64,000 nucleotides of DNA from Papilionanthe hookeriana x Papilionanthe teres (GCA_022702705.1 CM040429.1:108291943-108355942); one strand, 5' to 3'; positions 1-13,404 are shown, counted from the stretch's first letter. Numbers and translations are program-made. Notes: generated from the sequence alone by a model not told the origin.

Positions 1-1748
1 GTCGAAGAGGTCTTGTGGGGATGGCTACTGGTTGGTTGTCTTTGATACAGTCATTTGAACTAAGAGGATTAAATAATTCTTCCGGTTTCATTTTCTCAAA
101 ATGATAGGTTCAGAAAATCATTTACCTTGTGACTTGGAGATCCCCTGGGCTCGTGCCACATACACATCCTTATAACAGTTGGTTTTGAGTCAGGTTCATC
201 TGATCTACCCTTCGATATTCTTTTTCTTCTAGACCGTCGGATTTCAATGAAACTCATGTTGGCATTATTTACGTGTATGTATGGTTGGGGAAAGCAGTAA
301 ATTAGTCTCTCTTTTTCAGAGGTGAGAGAGAAATTCAAAACTTCTTCTTAGAAGTGAGAAGCATATATACTAGCTAATCAACTGTCATTTCTAGACATAA
401 ACTCAGTCAATCCTAGCATAACTCGATAAGTAAGCAACCATAAATAAAATTACTTATGAGCAACAATTTTACCCACCCTTTGAAAAACAAACCCTTAAAG
501 TTAAATATTCAATCACAAGAATTATATGATATGAAAGAAGAAGATAATAAGATATATAGGAGAATATTCTCCCGCTATGTCTCTCTAAATCTTTGGAGAC
601 TAATATAAAACACAATTTAATTTTTAAGAAGCTACGCAAATTATTTACATCAAGAACTATTCTCACAAAGTGCTTCATTAAAAGTTTATTAGAACTTTGG
701 ATTCACTCTAAAAGGGATTTTTAATGGAAATTTTTATTCAACGTGTCCTATTTACGATGGTAGCGGTAGAGAGTCCTAAAGACTTGTTATTCTGTCACGT
801 GCATTTATTATAAATAGATTAAATCTAATCAACAGATGAAGCCAGGATTACTAAGATTATTCAATAAAGATAACGCTAAAATTTGATTCACGTGGACAAC
901 ACAACACAAGAATAATGCAAGATGACTTCAAATATCTTAAAATACGGCAGTAAAAGTTGGAACCAGTTCTCTAACTTTGAATAATCCTAGCCTAGAATAA
1001 AGCATAACTGCTGACAGATCTAATTATATTTGAAACTTTACTTAGAAAATTTCTAAATATGCCGTCCTCAAAGGGAAAAAGATTAGCGTATATAAAACGT
1101 ACGCAGTGCTGCATACGTCATCTAATAATAGACTATCACGTATGTATAATCTCCATGTAAATTACTTATAATCTGTAAAAATAAACATCTTACAAAGAGG
1201 TTACAAAGAATAAAACACAGAAATATCTCTCATATAACCTCTATATAACCTATTGGACATACACCATACTGCATATACTTTAGGTATGCAATTTTTTTTC
1301 TCCTCAAAGACACAGGTCTTGCAAGTCAAATCCTCCCTTAAAAAACAGCCAGTAAATAAATAAAGCTTACAATATTTAAAAATAAAACTAAAAACGCGGA
1401 AACCTTACATCACACGAAAGCAGGCAGACTTTTGAATGCGTACTATTTGCTTTAATTCGTGTTAATCTTATCATTTATTTTGCCGTCATCCACACTGCTG
1501 TGGGGGCCAGCTTTAATTTTTTTTTTTATTAAATTATCAGCATTATATAAGAAGTATTATGCAAAAATATATTAAAAATTCAACTTAACAGCTACAGATT
1601 AAGCCCTCAAATTCTAACGCATATACTTTAATTATTGTATAGAATTTATTGGGGTAGCTTACCTATTGCGGCGGCATTTTGAAAATGCTATTTTATCGTT
1701 TAAAAATTATGTTTGCACGACTTATCCGAAAATACAATTAAATTTTTA
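1..1748. other. AT-rich intergenic DNA, no gene seen
   Basis: Short open frames here (for example 96..338 and 469..678 on the minus strand) have no recognisable domain and a composition expected of random AT-rich DNA. I see no RNA gene, terminal repeat or tandem array. Confidence 0.6.
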
Positions 1749-1767
1749 TATTAATAGATCACACACT
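1749..1767. repeat. Target-site duplication (left) of RTE copy
   Basis: TATTAATAGATCACACACT matches 17 of 19 bases with 3246..3264 (TATTAATAGGTCTCACACT) directly after the TTG-repeat tail. This defines the LINE ends. Confidence 0.8.
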
Positions 1768-3245
1768 AAAAAGATGAGGCTTTAAAGAAAACCAAGGGGG
1801 GAAAGTCCGTAGGCTGATGATATCCCAATTGAAGTGTGGAAATGTTTAGGTGATTTGGGGTTTCTTGGCTTACTAAACTTTTTAATATTAATTTAAAAAC
1901 TAAAAAAATGTCTGAGGAGTGGAGAAAGAGCATTTTGGTCTCCATTTTTAAGAATAAAGGAGATGCACAAGAGTGTGCAAATTATAGAGGAATTAAATTG
2001 ATGTGTCATACTTTAAAATTATGGGAGAGGGTAATTGAACATAGGTTAAGATGTATTACGAAGGTTTCTCATAATCAATTTGAATTTATGCCGGCAGGTC
2101 TACCATGGAAGCTATACATTTATTGAGAGGTTTGATGGAGAAGTACAGAGATAATAAGGAGGATCTACATTTGATTTTTATTGATTTAGAAAAGCTTACG
2201 ATAAGGTTCCAGAGATGTTCTTTGAGAGTCCTTGAGAAGAAAGGTGTTGATATGACTTACATTCAAGTCACTAAAGATATATATGCTAGAGCTGTTACAT
2301 GTGTTCGAACTAAAGGAGGATTGACCAAATATTTTACTATTTCTGTTGGTTTACATCAAGGATCGGCTTTAAGCCCATATCTTTTTGCTTTATTTATGGA
2401 TGGTCTTACTGGGCATTTAAAAGAGGATGTACCTTGGTGTTTGTTTTTTGCTGATGATATCCTCCTTGTGGATAAGACAAGAGAAAAAGTCCAGGAAAAA
2501 CTTGAATTATGGAGGTCTACATTGGAGTCTAAAGGTCTTCGTTTGAGTAGAACTAAAACTGAATACATTGAATGTAATTTTAGTAATAGTAGGTCTAGTG
2601 ACAGAAGTGTAATTTTGGGTGATCAAATTATTAAAAGGTGTGAACGATTTAGATATCTCGGGTCCATTGTTCAAAGCGATGGTGATATAGATGGGGATTT
2701 TAATAGTAGAATTCAGGTTGGTTGGTTGAAGTGGAGGAATGCGTCTGGCCTATTGTGTGATAGTAAAAGTACCGCTTGGATCGAAAGGAAAATTTTATAA
2801 GATAGTGGTGAGACCTTCAATGCTCTATGGTGTTGAATGTTGGCCTTTAAAAGAGAAGCATAATGTTAAGTTAAGTGTTGCCGAGATGAGAATGATTAGG
2901 TGGATGAGTGGCCTTACACTTAGAGACAAAATGCGAAATGAATATATCCGTAATAGGGTTGGTGTTGCACCAGTGACAGATAGAATTAGAGAGAGTCGCC
3001 TTAGATGGTTTGGTCACATTAAACGTCGACCACTTGATGATCCGATTAGGAGAGTAGATGTTTTAAATACAACTTATGTTAAGAAAGGCAGAGGTAGACC
3101 TAGGAAAACTTGGGCTTATTGCATAAAAAATGATCTTAATTTATTAGAATTAAATGAAATTTGACACTAAATAGGACGCAATGGAGAAAAAGGATTCATG
3201 TAGCCAACCCCACTTAGTGGGATTAAGGCTTTGCTGTTGTTGTTG
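1768..3245 (+). mobile_element. 5'-truncated RTE-clade LINE (non-LTR retrotransposon), reverse transcriptase part
   Basis: The forward strand encodes most of a plant RTE-type reverse transcriptase, broken by stops and frameshifts. Pieces are read at 1908..2126 (MSEEWRKSILV..., NYRGIKL motif), 2105..2800 (core RT with FADDILLVD, the catalytic YxDD-equivalent) and 2739..3164 (C-terminal part with RDKMRNEYIR and RLRWFGHIKRRP). The end has the plant RTE signature: a 'cccacttagtgggattaag' motif followed by a TTG-repeat tail ending about 3245. The endonuclease domain and the N-terminal RT are absent, as in 5'-truncated LINE insertions. A near-identical 19-bp duplication flanks it. It is a dead copy of the same family as the element nested at 18176..52028. 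Confidence 0.88.
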
Positions 3246-3264
3246 TATTAATAGGTCTCACACT
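3246..3264. repeat. Target-site duplication (right) of RTE copy
   Basis: Partner of 1749..1767, with two mismatches. It lies directly after the TTG tail of the LINE. Confidence 0.8.
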
Positions 3265-4012
3265 TGCAAATATACAATTTATTTGAATAAGCAAAAACTG
3301 CCCAAAAATATCCTTAATTTTTAAGTAAGCTTTTCAATGTATATTGGCGCTTAGGCCGATAAAATTTCTTGTAAAAGCTGCATTCCACGCTGCTGCAACT
3401 TATTCTTGATTAAAATCATAAAGAAATGCAGTTGAATGACATTGCGATGGGAAATGCATTCCAAGAAAAATGAATATATAGCCACACAAAACATTTTTGT
3501 TTTGTCTTTTTTCTTATAGAATGGGACGGAGACTAAACAGAGTGTTATGTTGTTTTTATATGAAATATGAAATCTATTGCTTTCAGGAAGCTCCTTTCAT
3601 TATGACATAGTGTTATGTTGTCCTACTCATCCCAAAAAAAAAAATATAGATGAGTTGAAACAAATAGAGATATAAGGAGAGGACGATATAAATTATACTA
3701 ACCCATTTAATTGTGTGTTGTATTTAGCTGCTTTATTGTATCAAAATCATCTAGCATTGATTCTAAATCAGAAATCATTGTAATGTCCTTTTCAATGTAT
3801 GTTATCATTGAACATAAAATAAAATTATCTCACTTTATTCCATTTATCTTAGCTAATTAAAGAATATGCGATTGATTCTTTTATTTTAGCTAAAATTTGG
3901 CGGTAATATCGATGAGTGATATGATGCACGTGAAAGCCTCTAAATTCGGATTTGGATGAATTTTTTGTGGCACGTAGAAATTAAGGGGTACGTAAGGTAA
4001 GGATGTGAATTT
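3265..4012. other. AT-rich intergenic DNA, no gene seen
   Basis: No coding or repeat signal was recognised in this stretch. Confidence 0.5.
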
Positions 4013-5110
4013 AGCTCAAACAACAATAATAACTCGATAATTAATTCAAATTTTGACTCGTGCAACAAGTTCGGATCAAAATTAAATGCACCAAGCTATG
4101 AGCCAAAATTTTGGATCTAATCGTTTTCAAGCCGACCCTCAATCGGCTCGAAATCAAACCATTTGATATTCTACTAATGTTTGGTATGTCAGAGATCATT
4201 AATCGGTCCAACATTGATTCGAAAAATAACGATATGTAATCAATTATAAATTAATGGATATTTTAAATTAATATTTAACTATTTTGGTGTTTGGCTGAAT
4301 TTAAGTTAAATCTATAGGTGAAATCTATTAAAATGGCTTCCTCTAATACTATCTGCCCTTGTAGCCGCACCAACCCATTCACGAACATATTTCTTTTATA
4401 TTTTGTCTCCAAGTGTTAAAGCCTAAGCATAAACCTAAGCATTCTCAACTCCGTAATTTTTTACTAAATTATTTTCACACCTTTCAACATATCTGAGAAT
4501 GAAATACTTCATATGATGTAACAGTTTTCACTTCATTCTCCAATGAGATATCTAATTTACATTGCAAAATGAAAATTTACTTCATTATGTTCATGAATTT
4601 GCAAAACATTTACTTATATCATTTTCTTGAACATAATGTTTGAAGTGAATCTCCATTTTGGCAATAAAAATTAGATTTTTCATTGGAGGATGAAGTGAAC
4701 ACCTCTTACATCATGTGAAGTATTTACTTCTCAAAATATGTTTAGAGTGTGCAAGTAATCCAGTAAAAGTTGTTGAGACGAGTTTACTTATATGGATCAA
4801 TGGCTATAGTGTTGGTGTAAGAAATAAACTCACGGAAGGTTGGTGTACCTATAGTGATAGACAAGATTTGAGCCAAATTCGAATTATTATTCGAACTATT
4901 ATCAATCTTCAATAGCCGCGAGCCAAAATCTGAATTATTGTTCGACCGATTATCGATCTTCTATAGCCGCTTTCGAGCCAAACTAGGGTCAGCTAGAAAG
5001 AAATTCGATCCAAAATTTTTGCTCGTAGCTTGGTTCATTTATTTCGATCTGATCTCTATCCGAGCCAAAATTCAAATCGATCAATTTTTGAGCGATTGTC
5101 ATTGTATAAT
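4013..5110. mobile_element. Long inverted-repeat element (non-autonomous DNA transposon-like)
   Basis: The left arm (about 4013..4165) and the right arm (about 4920..5110) are inverted copies. Left 'accaagctatgagccaaaat' corresponds to the reverse complement of the right arm ('accaagctacgagcaaaaat'), followed in both by 'ttttggatc', 'gaccct' and 'ggctcgaaa'. The arms are roughly 150 to 190 bp and imperfect. No transposase is encoded between them. A long-TIR Mutator-like or foldback element is the likeliest class, but I could not identify a target duplication, so exact ends and family are uncertain. Confidence 0.5.
4449..4778. repeat. Inner foldback hairpin, arms about 150 bp
   Basis: The sequence from about 4449 to 4610 pairs with about 4625 to 4778. 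For example 'gaatgaaatacttcatatga' and 'cacttcattctccaatgag' on the left are matched by 'cattggaggatgaagtg' and 'tcatgtgaagtatttac' on the right. The loop is short, so nearly the whole 330 bp can fold as one hairpin. It lies inside the larger inverted repeat 4013..5110. A MITE is likely. Confidence 0.7.
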
Positions 5111-5111
5111 T

Positions 5112-5285
5112 TTATGTTTTTAGTTTAAGTGGCTTATAGATTGCACTTTACAGTTTTCTTTTTGTGTTTGCAGTATACTTTTGTGTTTTTAATATTCATA
5201 GTTTGTAGATTGCACTTTACAGTTTTTCTTTCTATTTACTGCACACTCCTGTGTTTTTAGTTTTAGTAGTCTGTAAATTGCATGA
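5112..5285 (+). repeat. Short direct repeat, about 75-bp unit, 2.3 copies
   Basis: The motif '(t)agattgcactttacagttt' followed by a T-rich stretch and 'gtttttag' recurs at about 5135, 5210 and, partially, 5270. It lies just before the CACTA-like coding remnant and may be part of that element's 5' region. Confidence 0.5.
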
Positions 5286-5339
5286 ACTTTATTGTTACCC
5301 TTTATTTTTATTAGTATTTTCAGTATTTAATTTTATGTT

Positions 5340-7674
5340 CCAGCATGTATTTAGCTTCTGGAGGCACGGGCGATCTCAACCATCGGGGGACATGTTGGCT
5401 TGCGGAAATCTGTCAGCCGACGAGGACTTGGTCGCGGTACTAAAAAGGAGAGACTTGTAATTTACTCGCCTTAGCAGGCCTCCATCTTGAATTCCACCAC
5501 ACCAACACCACCTCCAGTCGTAACTACCACATCAGCACTGCCATAAGTCGCGACTATCACAACAACAACGCCGCCAGTCTCGACTACTAAACCAGCACTG
5601 CCATCAGTCCCGACTACAATTCCAACACCGCCACTAAATGTGAGCAACACACCAGCACAGTCACCAACATATATTATTGATGTGTCGTCTAGTTTGAGCA
5701 ACACAAGCAGCCATCATCAACTCCGGGCTATGGGAAAAGTGTAAGTTTTTTAGATACTGACATTATTGTTTTATAATTATTTAATTAATAGAAAACTAAT
5801 ATATTATTTTCAGATTTTCTCCCCCATGCAAGCCATTTTTTTCATTAGGGACATTATTCGGAGCAAGTACGATCATCATACTTATCTTGGAGGGAGATCC
5901 CAACGGCGGTTTAGGACGTGGTTTTAGGAGTTCGCAGTATACCCCGAACACAGTAATGTGCAATTATATATTTATGTTTATCAATGATAGATTTCAAATT
6001 AAATTTACACAAACAGTGGTGTTGGTCTCCCAAGGAAGAGGCGCGCATCTGAAGGAACTTCGAGCAAAAGGCGAGCGACCATCTTCGCAACCAATTTGAC
6101 TATATATGGAAGAAGCGCGAGCGCCCTTTCTGGCTCAACGAGGATGTGTTTGCCCTGCAGCTTAGGGCCCGAGACTGTTCTACTTATCATAAGAAGAGAG
6201 AGCAGGCCAAGTAGTATTGCTGCTCTAACTATAGAGACATGGGGGCCTTAAAACACACTTGTGGGGCGCACCCGCATACATAGTATAAGAGAAGGCTCGC
6301 AAGACTTATTTTCAACATGAAATATTATTTTATATTAGATGTGTGCTAATTGTTTCAATATACTGACAGACTCTATAGAAAGGATGAGAGCCATCAGATG
6401 TGAAGTTACACATGTGCACGCATAGGCGGCAGTCGGATAAGTCATAAGTGGACAATAGATCTCAGGCGATCCAAGTAATTTACAAGATTAATTAGTATAC
6501 AATAAAGATAATTATCAAACTTATTTAGTCTATAACTTTCATTAATCGTATTTTCTGTCAAAGGCCTTCTAGAGACTGAAGGAAAGATAATCCCAGCAGT
6601 CTGGCGGTGGTCGAGCACATTTCATGATTCTTTTTATTATGATCTATGGATGGATGTTGTCTACAACAAGAAGAAGGGCATGTTCTACAGGTTAGGATCT
6701 CGGGTACTGAACTATGAAGCTCTTCTGACCTTTGGCACATCCGGTACATCGACTTGTACTTAACGGTAAGAGGAGATTTGCCTTAGGTTGCTACCGAGGT
6801 TGCTGCCTGGGTCTCTACTCAACTAACCCAAATAAGATTGGAGATGGAGCTAAAGATGAAGTTAGAGATCGAAGTGATGTGGAGTTATGAACTGCAAAGT
6901 AGCCAGTTCAGGAAGATGAGGACAAGGATGATGATAAAGAAAGGACGAAGGATGATGACTATGGAGTTAATTTTTTCTTGTTCGTTTATGTAAAAAAATT
7001 TATTATTCGTGAACAATATTTTTTATGGACAATTGTTCATTTCATTTGGTTTGATGCAATTGTTTGTATTTTTTTTAATGATTTCTGTGTTAATTAATAA
7101 TGTGATATTAGTTTAATAATTGTTTTGATTAGTATGTTGTGTTGTGCTCTGTGGAAATTGTAGTCTTATGATTGTAGATGTGTAAATTATTACGTTGAAG
7201 AAGAAAATTTATTTATTATTCTAATGCTATAGGTTTTTGACAACTTACCGATGACTTTATGATCATCTGATTAAGTTCTGATGGTTGTTCAACACACTAT
7301 TGAATAATCAATGTCTTCTTAAGGCATCACACTTTCAGACAGTTAAAGTCGTCGGTAATTACCCATGATCAATCGACGGTTGTGCAACACTTTTCCGACA
7401 AAAGCAAGACACTAAAGTCTTCATTGATATTACAGACAAAAACCGACAGCATAACAACGTTATGGATTTGAACCAACTGCGATGGGTGATGTTAGTCGGC
7501 ATACTATTAGTGTTAGAAAGTCGTCTGAAACACCGAAATAATTTAACTACTGACAAATATTTGTTCAACGTTAAATAAACAGTAGTTTAACTATCGATAA
7601 TTACGTTATCGAAAATTTTATTCAAAAATTTTCGACGTATTATGTTGTCGGTGAAAAGCTAAAGCCCTCTAGTG
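5340..7674 (+). mobile_element. Decayed CACTA (En/Spm) DNA transposon, 3' part
   Basis: Three signs agree. First, a Thr/Pro-rich coding stretch (about 5490..5745, repeated TPPPVVTTTS-like units) precedes fragments resembling plant transposase_24-type ORFs. At about 6100..6310 the fragment reads KKRERPFWLNEDVFALQLRA..STYHKKREQAK and continues with ALKHTCGAH; at about 6600..6760 it reads YDLWMDVVYNKKKGMFYRLG. Second, 7240..7674 is crowded with subterminal motifs in both orientations (ccgac, cgtcgg, gtcggt, tcgacg). Third, the right end reads ..ctctAGTG with TAGTG at 7670..7674, the complement of a CACTA terminus. No CACTA 5' terminus was found, so the left end is lost or earlier than stated. 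Coding is full of stops. Confidence 0.55.
7240..7674 (+). repeat. CACTA subterminal repeat region and 3' terminus
   Basis: About ten short motifs around a CGAC/GTCG core (ccgatgac, gtcgtcgg, tcgacgg, ccgacaa, accgaca, gtcggc, gtcgtc, tcgacg, gtcggtg) lie in 430 bp, ending with TAGTG at 7670..7674. In CACTA elements such arrays are transposase-binding sites. I infer the same role here. Confidence 0.55.
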
Positions 7675-7865
7675 TGGTAAACTAGTTGCTCATTTTGTTA
7701 AAACTTGAAGAACTTTGCAATCTTAAGGACTTGAAATTTGTAGATTTAAGCAAATTGCATTTAAAATTTCATGGATAAGAGTATACGTGTATAAAGTTAG
7801 TACTTGAGGCTAAAAAGAACTTTTTCAAAAAGTCTTAAACTGCCCAAGGAGAGCTTGTGGCGTAA

Positions 7866-10800
7866 GTGGTTCTTATATCCTCTCCTCATCTGAAAGTCCT
7901 TGTAGTTGAAGCACTTTATTTTTACATATATATTTCATTTTTTTCTCTCATATATATTGTTTTCATTCTCATCTCTCTTCATAAAAAAATAATGAAGAAA
8001 AAGCATCAATGCACAAAAATCAATTTCCCAATATTAAATTTAAAATTTAACTTAAATGGTTGATTCTTTAGATCTTATGATTCATGAAAGTGATACCAAA
8101 AATAAAAAATTATTTGAGGAGACTCAAAATTAAATGCAAGATTTAAAAAATCAAATGCAAACAATCCTAAATCTTTTTTAAAATAATAAACCATTTACCA
8201 CACTGCCTACCCAAATTCATATTATATTGATACAAAAAAAAATGATTCATACTTAAGAGCCAGGAGAAGACCAAATTCATATAAGACAACCTAATCTTAG
8301 GCATGAAGTAGAAGGGGCCATCCTTGTCGAAATAATGATGACTTTAATGAACTCTCTAGGATAGTTAAAGTTGAAGCTTCATCCTATGACAGAACCCAAG
8401 ATCCTAATAAGCTCTTAGATTGGTTAGTCCAAACGAAACATTTTTTGATTGGCATAAGATGGATTCAATTCAAAGAGTTGCATGTGCTAAAATAAAATTG
8501 ACTGGTCATGCTAAATTTTTTTGGAATATATTAGCTAAAGAATGGAGTTTAGAAAGGAACACTCTCACAAGAATTGAAATCAAGAAGATCTTGAGAACTA
8601 AATATTTTCCTAGACATCATGATAAAAACATTACATCGACAATTATTGATATTAATACAATATAGTCTTCATGTGACTAAATTCTTAAATACTTCTGAAG
8701 ACCTAATTGTCAGGACTGACTGCATTGACAATAATTGGCAATTAGCCAATAAATTTATCATTGGCCTCGGGGTAATATTAAGAATTAAGTTGAGTTATTT
8801 AACTCCCAAACCCTAGAAGAGGCCCCATTATGCTTTGTTAATAGAAAATCAAAGGAAACCCACCTCTCTTTCAAAATTAAAAGGACAAACTCTCCACTTC
8901 ATCACATAGACTTGTGATTATCACTCAGCCTACTAATCAAACCCAACATCCCAAAGTTCATACTGATGTGAGTTCAAAAAAATAATAAAGATATCACGTA
9001 TTCACAAAAAAGGGTCATAAAACTAATGTAAAACCCAATATGTATGAAATTGAAAATCCTATAGATGATGACACGATATAAGTTTATGATGACACATCTC
9101 TTTCTGAGGATGACCTATAATTCTTTAATGACATTCCAATAAATGTAATGGGATGTTTAACTATTACCAAAAATGAAACATAGGATTGGAGAAGAAAGAA
9201 TATTTTCAATATGTATGTTGTTTGTAATGAAAGAAGATGTAGGTTAGCTACCAATGGAGGAAGAGCAATGAATGTCATCTCAACCCATGTCATTACTAGA
9301 GCCATTCTTAAGACTGAACCACAACCTGAACCTTTCCATGTTAGTTGGGTCAGTTTTACATCTCTACAACTAGGTATCTCGTTCTTATAAGGATTGGTAG
9401 TTATGAAGATCAAATATTGTGTGATGTCCTCCCCATGGATATTGCTTAACCATATTAGGTAGACCTTAGTTGTATGACTTGACTATAATCGACTATGAGA
9501 GAAAATATTTATGTTTTTAAACATAATAATAATAACATTAAACTAATTCATGTCAAACCTTAATAGAAGGTACCCACCATAGCACCTCATAAAACAAATT
9601 CTGATCTACAACATAAACCCACTCCTAAGAAATGGCTAAGCTCCAAATAATGGTTGTAAAAAATCCTATTGTTATGAAAAACATTACCATTTATGATATT
9701 AATTCCAGCACCTTATTTGCTTCATCAACTCTCAAAAATAAAAAATGGTGGACTCGGAACCATAAAAAAGAAGTTTCTAATATGTCCTTCCTACATTTAC
9801 TGCATCTGAAAGAAGTAACACTTGAACCTAATGAGATTCACATACCTGCTGCGGTCTCAACTCTTCTTTTCGAATTTAATGATATTGCACCAAATGAACT
9901 ACCTGATAGGTTCTACCCTTTTAGGTTTGGTTAATATATCATTGACTTAATCCACGATTCATAGTTCCTCAACCTTCACCATTATCGGATGAACCACATT
10001 GGGGACTTGTTGAACTCAAGTGACAAGTTGGGGACTTCCTTAAAAAGGGATTTGTTCAAGAAAGTATTAGCCCTTGTGCGGTTCCAACATTACTAATCCC
10101 AAAGACTGGCACACGGAGGATGTGAATTGATTATCAAGTTATTAATATAATTACTATCAAGTATAGATTTTCTATTTCTCGGTTGGATGACATGCTAGAT
10201 TTAATCTAACGACAATTTTCTTTTCTAAAATTAATTTAAGAAGTGGTTATCTCCAACTTAGGATTCAATCAAGAGATGTGGGAAACTATATTTAAGACCA
10301 CCAATGGACTTTATGAATGGTATCTTGATTTTTAGCTTAAGTGAGCAGACTATTTAGAACACCTTAGGGGAGTTTTTGAAATCCTAGGAAAGAACAATTG
10401 TACAACAACTTGAATAAGTGTTTTCTTTTTACAAATTGAAGTGATTTTCTTAGCATTTATTATTTCCACTATTAGAATCAAGCCTTACCCTTTCAAAATT
10501 CAGGCAATCTTAGACTACCCCTCACCAAGGAATTTCACTAATGTGCGTAGTTTTATGGTATGACTAATTTTTATAGAAGATTTATCAAAGATTTTAGTGC
10601 AATTGTTGCCCAAAAAACAGATAATTTAAAATTAGAGAAAATTTATTAGACTCATGCAACACAAAAAGCCTTAAATTAGGCTAAGTTTTTAATAATCTCT
10701 GTCCCTCTACTTAGCTGCATGATTTTTCTAAAGCTTTTAAGGTAATTTGTGATGCTTCTGAGATTAGAATTTATGGAATTTTAAGTCAAGTAAATCACCA

Positions 10801-11330
10801 AGTAGTTTTTTTAGTGAGAAATTGAATGAGGCTAAACAACGATATTAGACATATGATAGAGAATTTTATGATATCATTCTATCTCTGAGACACTAGATTT
10901 TCTTTTACATAAGGCATTCATTCTTGACTCAAATCATTGTGATCTAAAATTCATTAAAACTTAACGAAAGTTAAGCCATAAACATGCTAAATTGGTTGAA
11001 TTCCCTTAAGATTATCCTTTTGTTCTCAAGCATAAACTTGGAATTGAAAATAAACATGTTGATGTCTTATCTAGGGTGACTTTAATATAAGCTCCCTAGA
11101 ACTAAAAACTCCAGGATAGGATCAGATCAAAGATAAATATTATGTGACATGACTGTAGTCAAATTTATATGGAAAACATCCAAAAAACTTTTTCTCTTGA
11201 ATATTATCTATTATCAATCGATATTTATAAAAGAGAAAACAACTTTATATTCCTAGAACCGAACTTAGAGAATTTTTAATCAATAGCAAGTTCAAGAGAT
11301 ATGTCATTGCCAAGAAAAAAGTTATCAAGA
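7866..11330 (+). mobile_element. Decayed Ty3/gypsy LTR retrotransposon coding remnant
   Basis: Fragments occur in gag-pol order on the forward strand. About 8398..8900 is a gag domain (LLDWLVQTKHFFDW, AKFFWNILAKE, IEIKKILRTKYFP). About 9990..10420 is reverse transcriptase (GFVQESISPCAVPTLLIPK, CIDYQVINIITIKYRF, RLDDMLD). About 10480..10600 matches the RT thumb/connection. About 10700..11090 is RNase H (DFSKAFKVICDASE, followed by KHKLGIENKHVDVLSR). About 11170..11330 may be the start of integrase. Every domain is broken by stops and frameshifts. I found no LTRs, primer site or polypurine tract, so the ends are approximate. It is unrelated to the Tat element at 19221..50033 at the level of readable sequence. 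Confidence 0.75.
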
Positions 11331-11389
11331 GAGTGCCTTAATGCATGGGATATTGTCCAAAGATAAATTATAACATAAAAGCCAGTGAC

Positions 11390-13100
11390 CTAGGGGACAT
11401 CCTCCGCCAGTTGATCATCTTTCTATGAGTTGCAGTAGGCTGGAAAGTAGTTGACAACATTCTCCTCATTTCAGGCAGATGCTAGAATCGTCCGAGCCGA
11501 TCCCAGAGGCTGGCCCTGACCATCATCCCCTAGCGGCGAGTTCATGATCTGGATCGCCTCTTCTACATCAAAAAAAAATGTATCAGAGAACATGAAATTT
11601 TTTTTCTAACCATAAAGATCAAGTCTCCTCGTACCAAATAACCAATCCTTCTCTTTCCACTTAACTGAGAAACTACTCTCACCAAACGGTGGCAGAGCGG
11701 TTGCAACCCTTCTTCGTTCATCCAGTGATACAACACCAACAACTTCTTGCCCCTTAAATAAAGGGGCTCCAGCGACTTCTCGCGTAGAAGGATCAGTTGC
11801 TGGTCATGGGTCGCTAGAGGAGGTTGGGTCGACATTCCTACAACCTGGCCGCCTAGCCTACTTCTGTCCTATGCTCGAATCCTCCCTCTGAAGGGCTCAA
11901 AGTGAGTTGGATGATCCCACTTTGTCTGTCGGTTTGGGCACCTTCCGCTTCTTGGAAGCCAGTCTTTTTTCTTATGAACCTTCCCTTATTGTCTCTTTTC
12001 GGCCTCAGACCCCTTCTTTCCCTCGATCGCCTTCTTTCCCATAGACCACTTTTCCCCGTCTGACTTCTTATTTGCCTCAGGACATGGTCACGGCGCAGAA
12101 AGTCCAAAGGCCCTCCTCATCATTTCAACACTTGGAGCATTGTCTGAAGGCTTCTAAGCACTCACCATAAAGAAGTTTTAAGAACCGACCGACTAAAACA
12201 CACAGACGTAAAGGCAAATATAATAGGTGTCAATAACGCCCAATTTATAAGGTACATGAGCATGAATATTTGAAGAGAAGAGTTATTAAAGCTCTGATTA
12301 TAAAATAAATGAATCTACTTTTACATTTATTTTTTTTTATTCATAAGCAGTTATTGTTTTCAAGAAGATAATCGAGAAACTAAAATATATACATCGAAAA
12401 CACATCATCACGAATCTCAAGGAGATCCAACAAACTAGGAGACAAAACTAAGGGTCGAGGGATATAAGATCAAAGGCCTATAAATGAAAAAATAAGGACA
12501 CAGACAGAAGATTAAGGGTCCACTAACAATATATCAAGAGTCCATCAGCGGAAGACTAAGCATCCACTTGCAGAATATCAAAGAACCAGCCTGACCGGGT
12601 GTAGCCCTCCTAAACTGGAGATGTAAGCCAACTAAATGAAGGCCATTCAAACCAAAGAACAAATCGAGCCAAATGAAGGCATCGACCTGTCTCACCATAA
12701 CCTGATTCCAGAAAAGAATTCAACATCACCAGCTATCTCACAGACACCCTTGAGATTACTCATCTGCCGCCGAATATTGGCCATAACATAATCATAATAG
12801 AGCATCCTCGAAAGATCATCTCGTCAGAAAGTAACTACCTGTCGGATTACAGTGATTCACTCTTTGCCAATAATCTAGTTTTGCTCTGCCAACAGAAGCT
12901 CCTTATCCAAGGATAAATAATCGATTGCTAGACTAGTGTAGCGACAAGAAAAATCAAGCTGATCGAGTAAAGTCCTGCCGACCAGAAGACCAAAAAGGCC
13001 AACAGACAAACCTAATTCAGTTCAGTTGATTGAACAAGTCTTGCCGAACCAGAAGATTGATTTCAACCGACAAAGTCAAAGGGTGGCTTATGTATGTAAA
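11390..13100 (-). pseudogene. Unclassified degenerate coding remnant, probably transposon-derived
   Basis: The stretch is less AT-rich than its neighbours and reads best on the minus strand. At about 12720..12950 a broken frame carries SLAIDYLSLDKELLLAEQN and then ANIRRQMSNLKGVCEIAGDV, a helical style common in plant retrotransposon gag-like proteins. At 11853..12107 there is an 84-residue basic frame (RRRSRERRGLRPKRDN) and at 11563..11835 a 90-residue frame. None matches a family I can name. No LTR or TIR was found. Transposon origin is inferred from the decay and the setting. Confidence 0.3.
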
Positions 13101-13353
13101 ATACCTAAAATGTCTTGTGTGACCCCCATTAAAGCAGGAGCAAATATGTAATTTCATATCTTGCACCTCCACGTCCATAAACAGGAAAATCATTTCATGT
13201 GTAAAGACTAATCAATAATTTAAATTATTATTCATTATTGTGCAATTCCTTTTTGTCTTTTTCTCGTGTCTTGTATTTTATTCTTTGAATGTCATTAATG
13301 AAACGGTGGATTTTATTACATCGAGCATAAATGGAGCAAATAAAGCTTTAAAC

Positions 13354-13360
<7 letters not shown>

Positions 13361-13404
<44 letters not shown>

